From Clostridia bacterium (GTDB lineage: Bacteria; Bacillota_A; Clostridia; Oscillospirales; CAG-272): a DNA stretch of 12,984 nucleotides. A model generated the notes under the pieces. That model was not told the origin of the DNA. It was given only the letters and a program-made list of their open reading frames with translations, and ran no database searches. Of this stretch, positions 1 to 8,500 are shown piece after piece (position 1 is the stretch's first letter; the number at the start of each line of letters is the position of its first letter). The stretch covers positions 1 to 12,984 of the forward strand of contig JAGDAM010000025.1 in the NCBI GenBank assembly GCA_017959485.1, read 5' to 3'. The position numbers and the translations under genes were made by a program.

Positions 1-13
1 GATTCGGAATAAA

Positions 14-50
14 GGGGCTGTAAAAAAAGTCAAACTTTTTTTACAGCCCC
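14..50. terminator. 17-bp perfect hairpin with A7/T7 in the stem
   Basis: The arms 14-30 and 34-50 are exact inverted repeats around a 3-base loop (CAA). Each arm begins or ends with GGGGCTG/CAGCCCC, and the upper stem is an A7/T7 tract. This fits a bidirectional intrinsic terminator or an intergenic hairpin repeat. The left arm is repeated exactly at 12844-12860. What it would terminate lies outside the window. Confidence 0.6.
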
Positions 51-261
51 CAAGTTATACAACCGGATTACGGTTCGCGTACGACTTATCCACCGGCGTA
101 CGCCGGTCCGCTCTCTCCATACCGGGGGAAAGCAAGGTAAGCGCTGACGGCCGATGGCCGCCCCTACGACCTACATATCAATATTTGTTAACGTTTATTT
201 CCGCGTTTATAATTTCGAATTGTCTCTAATTCATTACGGATAATGCATAATTACAAAATTG
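51..261. other. Intergenic sequence with small palindromes
   Basis: No coding sequence is recognisable. It holds a perfect 16-bp palindrome at 92-107 (ACCGGCGTACGCCGGT) and a short GC hairpin at 148-160 (CGGCC-GAT-GGCCG) followed by CCCCTACGA. The second has the look of dispersed extragenic repeats, but only one copy lies in this window. The part from about 170 to 260 is clearly more A+T-rich. Confidence 0.5.
185..213 (+). promoter_or_regulatory. Candidate plus-strand promoter
   Basis: TTGTTA (185-190), a 17-base spacer, then TATAAT (208-213). The -10 is perfect and the -35 matches four of six bases. No plus-strand gene follows. Transcription would run into the hairpin at 262-307 and then antisense to the last permease gene. 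The match may be chance in an A+T-rich stretch. Confidence 0.25.
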
Positions 262-307
262 GCGGGGCTGAAACAACAGTCTGTTTCGACTGTTATTTCA
301 GCCCCGC
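262..307 (-). terminator. Operon terminator hairpin
   Basis: Arms 262-280 and 289-307 pair over 19 bases with one mismatch, around an 8-base loop. In the minus-strand direction the stem is followed by CCAATTTTG, a modest U-run. It lies about 55 bases past the stop codon of the last permease gene, so it most likely ends the transporter operon. A smaller 6-bp hairpin (339-344 with 353-358, GACCGG/CCGGTC) sits between the stop codon and this one and is followed by TTTC. Confidence 0.65.
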
Positions 308-361
308 GTAACTATCGGTTTTTCTTTTCTGCAGGAAAGACCGGACGAAGAACCGGTCGCG

Positions 362-1369
362 TTATCTCATTCCCTTATCGTAGGGGATACCCTCGGCCTT
401 CGGGGCGCGGGAGTTCTTCGACGAGAAGGCGAGCACCAGAAGGACGGCGACGTAGGGGATCATGTTGTAGAAGTACATCGGCAGTCCGAGTTCCTTGAGG
501 AAGAAGACCTCCTGCCCGTCGACCGTGACCGAAAGGTTCGGATAGATGACTCCGAGGCATTTGAGGAAGCCGAAGAAGAGGGAACCGAGTGCGATTCCGA
601 GCGGTTTCCAGTTTCCGAAGATCATAATCGCGAGGGCGAGGAAGCCCATGCCGGCGACGGCTCCGGTCGCGTTGCCGTTGGCAACCGTCGCGATGTAGAC
701 GTATCCTCCGAATCCGGCGAGCGCGCCGGAGATTGTCGTGCCGAGATATCTCATCCGGTTGACGTCGATTCCGACGCTCGCGGCCGCCTGAGGATGTTCG
801 CCGCAGGCGCGCAGACGCAGTCCGGTCTTAGTCGTATAGACGAGCACCGAAAGGATAACGAAGACGGCGAGCGCGATGAAGGTGGAGATGTACGCCTTGT
901 CGAAGAAGACGCGGAGCACCGGGTTCAGGCCGTCGTTCTGGATGACGTATCCGAAGTCGTGCATCGCACCGTCGCTGCCGGTGGCTCTCGTCATCTCGAG
1001 CATATCCTTCGAGAAGAAGACCTTGATGATGAACAGAGCGATCGCGGGAGCCAGCATGTTGAGGGCGGTTCCGCCTATCGTCTGATCGGCCTTGAGCCGG
1101 ATGGCAGAGAAGGAGAGAAGGAGCGAGAAGACCGCACCGGCGACCGCCGCCGCAATCATGGCGACGACGAAGGTGAGCTGGTTGTTGTCGACGAAGAAGG
1201 GATTCGTGCGGAGCAGATACGCGCAGAGCGCGCCGATGAAGGCTCCGAAGATCATAATACCGTCAAGCGCGATGTTTATTATTCCGCTTCGCTCGGCGAA
1301 CATGCCGGCGAGCGCGACTATAAGCAGCGGTATGGCGAATATGAGCGTTTTCTGGAGAAGGAATATCAT
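362..1369 (-). CDS. nupC: Nucleoside-type ABC transporter permease (second permease)
   Basis: 335-residue integral membrane protein of the branched-chain/BMP permease family (BPD_transp_2). It is one half of the channel that moves substrate delivered by the BMP lipoprotein across the cytoplasmic membrane. Hydrophobic segments run through almost the whole length, starting with FAIPLLIVALAGMF. The motif LRACGEHPQAAASVGI, around residues 180-200, is the conserved cytoplasmic loop that contacts the ATPase in this family. The ATG overlaps the stop codon of the preceding permease gene as ATGA, and AAGGAG lies six bases upstream, so the start is firm. It is the last gene of the operon. Gene order and family match B. 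subtilis nupNOPQ and L. lactis bmpA-nupABC; nucleoside specificity is inferred from that, not from visible binding residues. Confidence 0.93.
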   Translation of the reverse strand: MIFLLQKTLIFAIPLLIVALAGMFAERSGIINIALDGIMIFGAFIGALCAYLLRTNPFFVDNNQLTFVVAMIAAAVAGAVFSLLLSFSAIRLKADQTIGGTALNMLAPAIALFIIKVFFSKDMLEMTRATGSDGAMHDFGYVIQNDGLNPVLRVFFDKAYISTFIALAVFVILSVLVYTTKTGLRLRACGEHPQAAASVGIDVNRMRYLGTTISGALAGFGGYVYIATVANGNATGAVAGMGFLALAIMIFGNWKPLGIALGSLFFGFLKCLGVIYPNLSVTVDGQEVFFLKELGLPMYFYNMIPYVAVLLVLAFSSKNSRAPKAEGIPYDKGMR

Positions 1370-2583
1370 GATCCGCTCCTTCCTCCGTCGGCTTCCGACG
1401 GCGCGGGCTTCGGCTCGTCCTTAGGGACGTTCGGTTTCTTTTTTTCCTTTTTACCCGACGCGAGCTTTGACACGTATCCGCTGATCAGCTTCGAGAAGCC
1501 CGCGAAGTAGATGATAACGGCGATTATCAGCGGCGAGACGTATTCGTTGAAAGAGGTCTGCGCGGCGAGGTTGGATCCGCCGGCTCCGAGATATTTCAGG
1601 AATATCGCGGAGAAGATCACTCCGATCGGGTTGCTCATCGCGAGCAGCGCCGCGGGGATTCCGTTGAATCCGTCCGCGGGAAGCGAAAGATAGGTGTCCC
1701 ACTTGAAGTCCTGGTAGCCGTTCAGGCACCAGAATGCGGCTCCGCAGGCGGCGAGTCCGCCGGCGATGGCCATCGACAGGATGATGTTTCTCTTCTCGTT
1801 CATTCCGGCGTTCTTCGAGGCGTTCTTGTTGAGTCCGCAGGCGCGGAGCTCGAAGCCGAAGACAGTCCGGTTGATGATGAAATAGAAGGCGACCGCGATG
1901 AGCGAGGCAAGTATTATCGAGGCGTCGATTCGCGATCCGCCGAGCAGCTTGTCAAGTCCCAGCGTGACCGTCGAGACGCCGTTGGTGGTCGTTTTACGGA
2001 TGAAATTGACCTTCGTTTCGGCGTAGTTGATGAAGGAGTCGCCGCTCGTGCTGAAGACCCAGGACACGACGTTTGCCGCGATCCAGTTGGTCATTATGCA
2101 GACTATGACCTCGTTCACGTTGAACTTCGCCTTGAAGAAGCCGGGGATCGCTCCCCAGAGCATACCGAGGATGATTCCGGTCAGAAGGGCGAGGATCCAG
2201 ATGATCCATCCGGGGACGACGTCGCCCGGAATCGAGAGGGCGACGATCAGCGATCCCGCGGCTCCCATAAGATACTGACCGGGCGCTCCGATGTTGAACA
2301 GTCCGGTTTTGAACGCGATCGCGACCGAAAGTCCGGTCATGATGAGCGGCGTCGACTGGAAGAGCATATTTCCGAGCTGGAAGACGGCGTCCTTGGCGTT
2401 CCCGGCCGAAAAAGGTCCGGCAAGCACCGTAAGTATCCCGACGAAAGCTTCGGAGAAGGGAATATTCTTGTCAAAGACGGCGAGCAGGACGAGAACGATG
2501 AATCCGACGGCAAGTCCGCCGAGGATGCATATCACCGACGAGATCACCGAGCGGAACCACTGTTTTTCGGCTAATCTCTTCAT
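1366..2583 (-). CDS. nupB: Nucleoside-type ABC transporter permease (first permease)
   Basis: 405-residue multi-pass membrane protein of the BPD_transp_2 family, partner of the downstream permease in a heterodimeric channel. The first membrane segment is near residues 13-36 (VISSVICILGGLAVGFIVLV). The loop motif FELRACGLNKNASKNAGMN matches the corresponding loop of the other permease. This permease has the longer N-terminal half and ends in a charged, proline-rich cytoplasmic tail (KKEKKKPNVPKDEPKPAP), which is the variable part of the family. It starts at an ATG that overlaps the ATPase stop codon as ATGA, preceded by AAAGGAGAGG, so translation is probably coupled. Cargo is inferred from the operon as nucleosides. 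Confidence 0.93.
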   Translation of the reverse strand: MKRLAEKQWFRSVISSVICILGGLAVGFIVLVLLAVFDKNIPFSEAFVGILTVLAGPFSAGNAKDAVFQLGNMLFQSTPLIMTGLSVAIAFKTGLFNIGAPGQYLMGAAGSLIVALSIPGDVVPGWIIWILALLTGIILGMLWGAIPGFFKAKFNVNEVIVCIMTNWIAANVVSWVFSTSGDSFINYAETKVNFIRKTTTNGVSTVTLGLDKLLGGSRIDASIILASLIAVAFYFIINRTVFGFELRACGLNKNASKNAGMNEKRNIILSMAIAGGLAACGAAFWCLNGYQDFKWDTYLSLPADGFNGIPAALLAMSNPIGVIFSAIFLKYLGAGGSNLAAQTSFNEYVSPLIIAVIIYFAGFSKLISGYVSKLASGKKEKKKPNVPKDEPKPAPSEADGGRSGS

Positions 2584-4151
2584 TTCGCCTCTCCTTTCCC
2601 GCCGGAGCGTTTGGCTCCCGCCATATACAGTCCGAGCTCGCGCACGTCGGTGGAGGCGGGATCGAATTCTCCGGTAATCTCTCCGTTGAACATTACGAGG
2701 ATGCGGTCGGCGAGATTCATGACCTCGTCAAGCTCGAAGGATATGAGGAGAACCGCGTGCCCGGCGTCTCTCGCCGCGACTATCTGGCGGTGTATCGATT
2801 CGATGGCGCCGACGTCGAGTCCGCGCGTCGGCTGGACGGCTATCAGAAGCTTGTGCTCGCGGTCGAGTTCGCGGGCGATTATCGCTTTCTGCTGGTTTCC
2901 GCCCGACATGCTTCGGACCGGAGTCGCCGGACCCTCGCCCGATCTTACGTCGTATTCGTCGATGAGCGTTTCGGCGTATCTGACTATCTCGTCGTCCTTT
3001 ATGAGTCCCAAATGCTGGAAACGCGGCTCGAAATATCTTTCGAGCGCGAGATTCTGCGCTAAGGAGTAGTCGAGGACGAGGCCGTGCTTGTGTCTGTCCT
3101 CGGGGATGTGAGCCATCCCGTGCGTGTTGCGGTAGCGGATGCTCTTTTTGGAGACGTCCTCTCCGAGCAGCCGGATCGTGCTTCCCGGTTCGGCTTTTTC
3201 AAGCCCGGTCAGCGCGTAGACCATTTCGCTCTGTCCGTTTCCGTCGATACCGGCGATACATACTATCTCGCCCTCTCTGACGTCGAAGGAAACTCCCTTT
3301 ACGGCGAGCGTTTTGTGTATGCGGCTTCTGACCGAGAGATTTTCCACTCCGAGGACGGTCCGTCCCGGCTTCGCGGGGGCCTTGTCCACGGTGAAGCTGA
3401 CGTCGCGTCCGACCATCATCGAGGAGAGCTCCTCCTTGGTGGTGTCGGCGATGTTTACCGTTCCGACGCAGCGGCCCTTGCGAAGGACGGTGCATCTGTC
3501 GGCGATCTCCATGATCTCGTTGAGCTTGTGCGAAATGAAGAGTATCGATTTGCCCTCTTTGGCAAGTCCTCTTATTATCTGCATGAGCTCGGCGATCTCC
3601 TGCGGAGTCAGGACCGCGGTCGGCTCATCGAAGATGAGGATCTCGTTTTCGCGGTAGAGCATTTTGAGTATTTCGGTCCGCTGCTGCATTCCGACGGTGA
3701 TGTCTTCGACCTTTGCGTCGGGGTCGACGCCGAGACCGTAGTCTGACGAGAGCTTCATAAGCCGCTCCCGCGCCTCGCTTTTTTTGATGAAACCGAATTT
3801 TCCCGGTTCGTTTCCGAGGATGATGTTGTCGAGCACCGAGAAGACCTCGACAAGTTTGAAGTGCTGGTGCACCATACCGATCCCGAGCGCGTTGGCGTCG
3901 TTCGGGTCGTTGATGACGACGGGCTTTCCGTCTTTGCGTATTTCACCCTTTTCCGGCTGATAAAGGCCGAAAAGGACCGACATAAGCGTCGATTTGCCCG
4001 CTCCGTTTTCGCCGAGCAGGGCGTGTATCTCACCGTGCTTCAGCTGCAGGGTGATATCGTCGTTCGCGATGATTCCCGGGAAGATCTTCGTGATCCCGAG
4101 CATTTCGATCGCGTAGGGCGATTCAGGCGTCTGCCGCGATTCTTCGCTCAT
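2580..4151 (-). CDS. nupA: Double-domain ABC transporter ATPase, nucleoside uptake type
   Basis: 523-residue cytoplasmic ATPase with two nucleotide-binding domains that drives the two permeases. Domain 1 looks catalytic: Walker A GENGAGKST (47-55), Q-loop Gln96, signature VGMQQR (153-158), Walker B ILIFDEP (171-177) and His208. Domain 2 is degenerate: its Walker A is GIDGNGQS (301-308) without the lysine, Walker B reads LLIAVQP (435-441), and LISFELDE replaces the H-loop, while the signature MSGGNQQK (415-422) is kept. This asymmetry is normal for the sugar/nucleoside ATPase family (RbsA-like, NupO/BmpC). ATG at 4151 is preferred; an in-frame TTG two codons upstream (4157) is possible. Neither has a close Shine-Dalgarno: GAAAGG lies 33 bases upstream of the ATG, beyond a hairpin. 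The 3' end overlaps the first permease gene. Confidence 0.93.
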   Translation of the reverse strand: MSEESRQTPESPYAIEMLGITKIFPGIIANDDITLQLKHGEIHALLGENGAGKSTLMSVLFGLYQPEKGEIRKDGKPVVINDPNDANALGIGMVHQHFKLVEVFSVLDNIILGNEPGKFGFIKKSEARERLMKLSSDYGLGVDPDAKVEDITVGMQQRTEILKMLYRENEILIFDEPTAVLTPQEIAELMQIIRGLAKEGKSILFISHKLNEIMEIADRCTVLRKGRCVGTVNIADTTKEELSSMMVGRDVSFTVDKAPAKPGRTVLGVENLSVRSRIHKTLAVKGVSFDVREGEIVCIAGIDGNGQSEMVYALTGLEKAEPGSTIRLLGEDVSKKSIRYRNTHGMAHIPEDRHKHGLVLDYSLAQNLALERYFEPRFQHLGLIKDDEIVRYAETLIDEYDVRSGEGPATPVRSMSGGNQQKAIIARELDREHKLLIAVQPTRGLDVGAIESIHRQIVAARDAGHAVLLISFELDEVMNLADRILVMFNGEITGEFDPASTDVRELGLYMAGAKRSGGKGEAK

Positions 4152-4164
4152 TTTCAATAACCGT

Positions 4165-4190
4165 GGACCGCATAAGGCGGTCCGCCTTTC
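4165..4190 (-). promoter_or_regulatory. Hairpin between a distant Shine-Dalgarno and the ATPase start
   Basis: On the minus strand GAAAGG (4190-4185) is followed by a perfect 7-bp hairpin, GGACCGC/GCGGTCC (4183-4177 with 4171-4165), and then by 13 bases to the ATPase ATG. Folding the hairpin would shorten the effective distance from 33 to about 14 bases. No better ribosome binding site is visible near the start. Function is inference. Confidence 0.35.
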
Positions 4191-4217
4191 AACGCGATTT
4201 ATTGTCCGGATAAAACG

Positions 4218-4255
4218 GGCGGCGCCCCGAAACCCACGGGTTTCAGGACGCCGCC
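4218..4255 (-). terminator. Intra-operon hairpin, candidate attenuator or mRNA stabiliser
   Basis: Arms 4218-4235 and 4238-4255 pair over up to 18 bases. The two imperfect positions are C-A on the plus strand but G-U in minus-strand RNA, so the stem is continuous only in the operon transcript. The short central spacer means the top few pairs would open as a loop. The stem is followed on the minus strand by CGTTTTATCC, a short U-run. Its place between the binding protein gene and the ATPase gene suits partial termination or 3'-end protection, giving more lipoprotein than transporter. Confidence 0.55.
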
Positions 4256-4308
4256 GCGGATCTTACGGATATGCTTCGGCCGCTAAACGCGCGCCGGGAA
4301 GCCACTTA

Positions 4309-4339
4309 CGCCGCAGTACGGCGGAACGCAGGATCCTGC
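4309..4339 (-). repeat. Two small hairpins just after the lipoprotein gene
   Basis: GCAGGATCCTGC (4328-4339) is a perfect 12-base palindrome directly after the lipoprotein stop codon. CGCCG-CAGTA-CGGCG (4309-4323) is a 5-bp hairpin beside it. With the larger hairpin at 4218-4255 they make the 189-base spacer strongly structured. Confidence 0.4.
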
Positions 4340-4340
4340 C

Positions 4341-5411
4341 TTATTTGTCTATCGTTACGGTGACCTTGGTCCAGCCGGCGGTTACGTCTTCCGGAACCTC
4401 GGCAACGGGAACGATCTCACCGTTCTTGATCTTGCCGAGCAGCTCGTTGTACTGAGCGACGGTGAAGTTCTGGAGTCTCCAGGTTTCGGTGGGAAGTCCG
4501 GTGGAATCTTCGGCGGCTCCGAGGTTCTGAGCTATGTTCTTAAGCTCGGCGTCCCATTTGCCGTCGTAGAACTGTCCGAGGACCTTCTTGACCGAAGCGG
4601 AAAGGCCCTTCACGGCGGAGGTGATGACCTTGTCGGATTCGCCCGACTGGTCGACGTCGACGCCGATGATCTTGGCTCCGGAATACTCACCGGCAGCCGA
4701 GAGGACGGAGGAGAACATGCTTCCGCCGCAGGAGAAGACGACCTCGGTGCCGTCGGCGTACCAGCCGGCGATCTGGGTCTGAAGGTCGGTCGAGGCCGAG
4801 AAGGTCTCGCCGTACTTGAAGCTGTACTTCATGCTGACGTCAACGCCCTTGGCGACTGCGGCTGCCTCGGCTCCCTGGATGAAGCCGTATCCGAAGCGGT
4901 TGACAGCGGGGTTGGATCCTCCGCCGCCTCCGGTGAAGCCGAGCTTGGTGTAGCCTTCCATGACGGCGGCGTATCCGGCGAGATATCCGGATTCCTGCTC
5001 TTTGTAAACGATGGCGGTGACGTTGTCAAGGCCGAGCGCCCATCCGTCGACGAAGACGAACTTAACGTCGGTGTTCTCCTTGGCGACGGTCTCCATGGCG
5101 GTTGCCTGGAGGAAGCCGGGAGCGACGATAATCTTGGCGCCGTTGGTGATTGCCTGTCTCATAGCGGCGATGCGGTCCTCGTCGGACGCGTCGGAGCCGT
5201 TGGCGGGCTGATAGTATTTATAGGTCTTGTTGTTGGCTTCGGCATAGCTCTTGACGCCTTCCCAGGTGCCCTGGTTGAAGCCCTTGTCCATGAGCTGACC
5301 GACGTCGGTCACGAGAGCGATCTCGTAGGTGCTCTTGCCGCAGGACGCGAAGATCGCGAACATGCCGAGGAGCATCGCGAGAGAAAGAAGGATACCGGTG
5401 AAACGTTTCAT
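4341..5411 (-). CDS. bmpA: BMP-family nucleoside-binding lipoprotein
   Basis: 356-residue substrate-binding lipoprotein of the BMP/PnrA family (PF02608), tethered outside the membrane to capture nucleosides and hand them to the permeases. The signal peptide is MKRF followed by a hydrophobic core (7-21) and lipobox FASC with Cys24 as the lipidation site. The mature protein opens with the family hallmark IALVTDVGQLMDKGFNQG (31-48). Later come APGF (97-100), FVDGWALGLDN (120-130), ESGYLAGYAAV (140-150) and GVDVDQS (250-256), all in the expected order. Length is normal. The start is ATG 5411, with GGAGG seven bases upstream; the reading frame stays open further upstream to 5549, but that extension crosses the promoter. 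It is first in the operon and separated from the ATPase gene by a structured spacer. Nucleoside cargo follows from family and gene order. Confidence 0.94.
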   Translation of the reverse strand: MKRFTGILLSLAMLLGMFAIFASCGKSTYEIALVTDVGQLMDKGFNQGTWEGVKSYAEANNKTYKYYQPANGSDASDEDRIAAMRQAITNGAKIIVAPGFLQATAMETVAKENTDVKFVFVDGWALGLDNVTAIVYKEQESGYLAGYAAVMEGYTKLGFTGGGGGSNPAVNRFGYGFIQGAEAAAVAKGVDVSMKYSFKYGETFSASTDLQTQIAGWYADGTEVVFSCGGSMFSSVLSAAGEYSGAKIIGVDVDQSGESDKVITSAVKGLSASVKKVLGQFYDGKWDAELKNIAQNLGAAEDSTGLPTETWRLQNFTVAQYNELLGKIKNGEIVPVAEVPEDVTAGWTKVTVTIDK

Positions 5412-5466
5412 TTGAAAACCTCCGTTTTTCTTTGACGCCGGAGAAACAGCCGGCTGTATCCTCAAC

Positions 5467-5495
5467 ATTATATCAATCGCCGGGCGGTTTGTCAA
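5467..5495 (-). promoter_or_regulatory. Consensus sigma-A promoter of the transporter operon
   Basis: On the minus strand TTGACA (5495-5490), a 17-base spacer, and TATAAT (5472-5467): a perfect match at optimal spacing. Transcription would start near 5460, giving a leader of about 49 bases that carries GGAGG. That leader is too short for a classical purine riboswitch. The promoter lies between the macroglobulin gene and bmpA, so the transporter is independently transcribed. No strong terminator was found after the macroglobulin gene (5412-5582). Confidence 0.85.
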
Positions 5496-5582
5496 GGGCG
5501 GAGGCAAGAATTCGCCAAGCATTTTTTTGCGGCTGCAGCGAAGTCTCAAAAACGTATTTATTTGCGGTTGCCGTATCCGCGA

Positions 5583-8500
5583 TCATTTTATAACAACCGC
5601 GCGGAATGATTTGGCTCTGTTGATTTTTACCGTATGTGCCGGGCCGAGACGGCAGGAACCGCTCGACAGTCTGACGACCGAGGGCGGATCGGTCTCGAAT
5701 TCTCCTTCGAGAACGCCGCGTATGACGTATGAGAAGGTCACGCTCTGCTGAAGGGGGTTGCCTTCGCTGTCGGAACGTCCGTTTATTCCGAAATAGCCGG
5801 AAACGTGTCTTCCCGACACCGAAAGGTGAACGTCGCCCGTATCCGCGAACGAAATGAAGGCCGTTCCGGTGGGAAGGAAATCGTCGAAAATGAAGATTTC
5901 GCTGTTCCTGACTCCGGCCACTTCCACGGTCACGGTGACTTTTACGTTGCTGCAGCCGTCGGCGGACCTTGTTTGAGTGAAGGTCTTTTCAATCAGCATG
6001 CTTTTCGCCTGTCCGCCGTCGGGCAGTTCGGAAAAGTCTCCCGAGTAGCTTGCCCTGATTGCGACGTCGCCGTCCGTCCGGTCTATACGGAAACTCTGAT
6101 GTTCGGTACGCGAAATCACGACGGAGAAGGATTCCCCGGCGCGGAGCGACCTGACGTTTGTCAGCCCGTCGACGGTGTATTCGACCTCCGCCGTCGGAGG
6201 CAGTTCGCAGGGCAGATAGAATCTGACGTAGGACGCGAGGCCGAGACGGTAAAGGTCTGAGTTTTCGGCTCCGAGAAGATATCTGACCAGCGACAGAGCG
6301 AGTTTTCTGTCGCATCTCGAAGCTGTGAGAAGCGCGAGTTCGGTAAGCCGTCCGCGCTCGGCGGGATCTTTCCCGACGTACGCCTCACCCGTTTCTTCAT
6401 CGGTGAATCCCGCGGTTCTCATAACGAAAGAGAGCAGGGATTCGGCTGCCGGATTGTCGCCGCTGACCGCGTAGGCGAGCGCGAGAAGCAGTCTCGCGTC
6501 GGTCGGGAGTCTGTTCGCCTCCCTTGCGGCCGCGTCAAGCAGATCGAGCACCGGTTCGTCCAGGGCGGCAAGACAGACGAGCGCCGAGCAGATTTCGCCG
6601 GGGTCCGTCGGTGTCTTCGATCCCACCTTGCCGTACAGCAGGGTAATTTCGTCCGATACGCGGCTTTCGTCTATGACGTCGGAGGAAGCCGCGGCGAGTA
6701 TCTTCGCGAACAGTTCGAGGCTGCCCTCGGAATAGTGGAAGACCGACGGATAGTACTCGTGATTCTGGGTAATCTGATTCGGATAATCGAAGGATATTTC
6801 CGGACGGAAGCGCGGCTCTCCCGAGCCGTAGGCGCGGTTCTCGGTCAGCGCGGCTACGTAAGCCGCGACAGAGGCGTCGCTTCTTCCGGCGGTGCCCCTT
6901 GAGAGTTTGGACAGAATTTTGTCAAAGACTCCTCCCGATTCGGTCCGGTTAATAAACGTCAGAGTCAGAGGATAGGACGCGGGATTGAGCGACGCTATCT
7001 CGTCGGGAGATATGAATTTTACTACCCTGTAAACCGCGGCCGATTCGATAACGGTGATCTTCTTTTCCAAAGCGTCCGATTTGTCCGCGCAGACCGCGTA
7101 AACGGTCACCCTGTACTCGCCCGCCTCAAGCTTGCCGAAATCGAGCGACGTGTAGCCGTGTCCCTCGGCCGATGCCGACGCGGAGGCGACGACCCTGCCG
7201 GAAGCCGAGCGGATTTCTCCCGAAAAACCGACTTCTCCCGACGCAGCGTTCCCGAGCGCGCTGACGCTTATTATTACGTTGTCCCGCTCGAGATATTCGG
7301 GATATATTCCGACGTTTGCGATGAGTTCCTGCGTGGATATCATTTCGGAAACCGCCGAACCGGCTTTTATCGGATCGTTTACGTCCGCGGGAATGCTTAC
7401 CGCCAGGACGGTGACGCGCCAGCGCGTGATATTGTCGGGTACGGTCATGACCAGCGTTCCGTTGCCTTCCGCGTCGAGCGTCAGCTCGCTGAAGGCGGCG
7501 TTGTCTGCGAAGTCCCTGCGAACGTAGGCCGACGGTTCGACTGATTCGTACCCGGACGAGCTGATGGCGTCGACGCTTTCGTTCGGGTTGTCGTTTGACG
7601 TGCGTCCCCGGCCCAACGCCGCGGAATACAGAGCGTATCTGTAGTTGAAAACCGGTTTGTTTGATTTGAAGGAGGATCTGAACGTCCGGAACAGCTGCTC
7701 GTTCTGGTTTGCGACCGAGAAACACGCCTCGTCGGTCACGCTTACGAGCACCGACGCGCCGGCGCCGCCCTTAACGCGTACCGATATCACCGCGCGTTCG
7801 CCGGGACGGTAGACGCTTTTGTCTGTCGTTACCTCGGGCTCAAAAGAGCATTCCGATTCGAAATCGAAGTTTACGTAGGCGGAGGTCAGGTGGAACTGTC
7901 GAAGTTCGGTGTCGTAATATATTCCGAACCCCAGGCAGTTCTCCCTCATCATTGAAGAGTCGAAATCGAAGCGTTCTCTTCCTGCAGAGAAAACTACGTC
8001 TCCCAGAGAGCAGGTGTACCAGCCGATAAGGCCTCCGACCCTCTTTCCGCCTTTCGTCATCTCAAGAACGAAGTCGCTTCCCAGCGCATACCGTTCACTG
8101 CCGGTTTTAAGCTCGGGCGTACTGCTGACGGGTTCAGACGCGGGCTCGTTCTCCTTCAGGGAGTTGATAATGTCGCTTTGAAGGACAAAGTCGCCGAACG
8201 ATTCGGTTCTTCCGTTCGAATCGTTTTCAAAAGTGAATGTAAGCCGGTACGTGCTGCCTTCTATCTTTTCTTCCGGATAGAGATCGGTGAAGTCGATCCT
8301 TCCGTTCTCGAAGGTAAGCGTTCCGCTGCTCACAACCTCCTCCATATTCCTGGAATCCGTCTGTGTAACGCTTTTTCCGGTGTACGGGTCGTAATAGGTA
8401 AAAGTGGTCTTTTCGGTCCAGAATCTTTCAAGCTTGTATCCGATGGTTTTTCCGCTGACCTCCGCGGCGTTAAATTTTCTGAAATCCCCCCAGTTTTTCA

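Noticed and set aside
51..170. Palindromes at 92-107 and 148-160 as operator or attachment sites
   Set aside because: No regulator, integrase or repeated copy in the window supports this; they are listed only as intergenic structure.
794..1510. Plus-strand open frame of 238 codons opposite the permease genes
   Set aside because: Its composition is that of an antisense shadow (runs of E, D, R), it has no family resemblance, and the minus-strand permeases are unambiguous.
3084..3746. Plus-strand open frame of 220 codons opposite the ATPase gene
   Set aside because: It lies wholly within the well-conserved ATPase gene and has no recognisable domain or ribosome binding site.
5412..5460. Purine riboswitch ahead of the nucleoside transporter
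   Set aside because: The predicted leader is only about 49 bases and shows no three-way junction; only a short CAGCCGGCTG palindrome is present.
5412..5549. Upstream extension of the lipoprotein reading frame by 46 codons
   Set aside because: It would place the start ahead of the consensus promoter and put a long tail before a clear lipoprotein signal peptide; ATG 5411 has GGAGG at the right distance.
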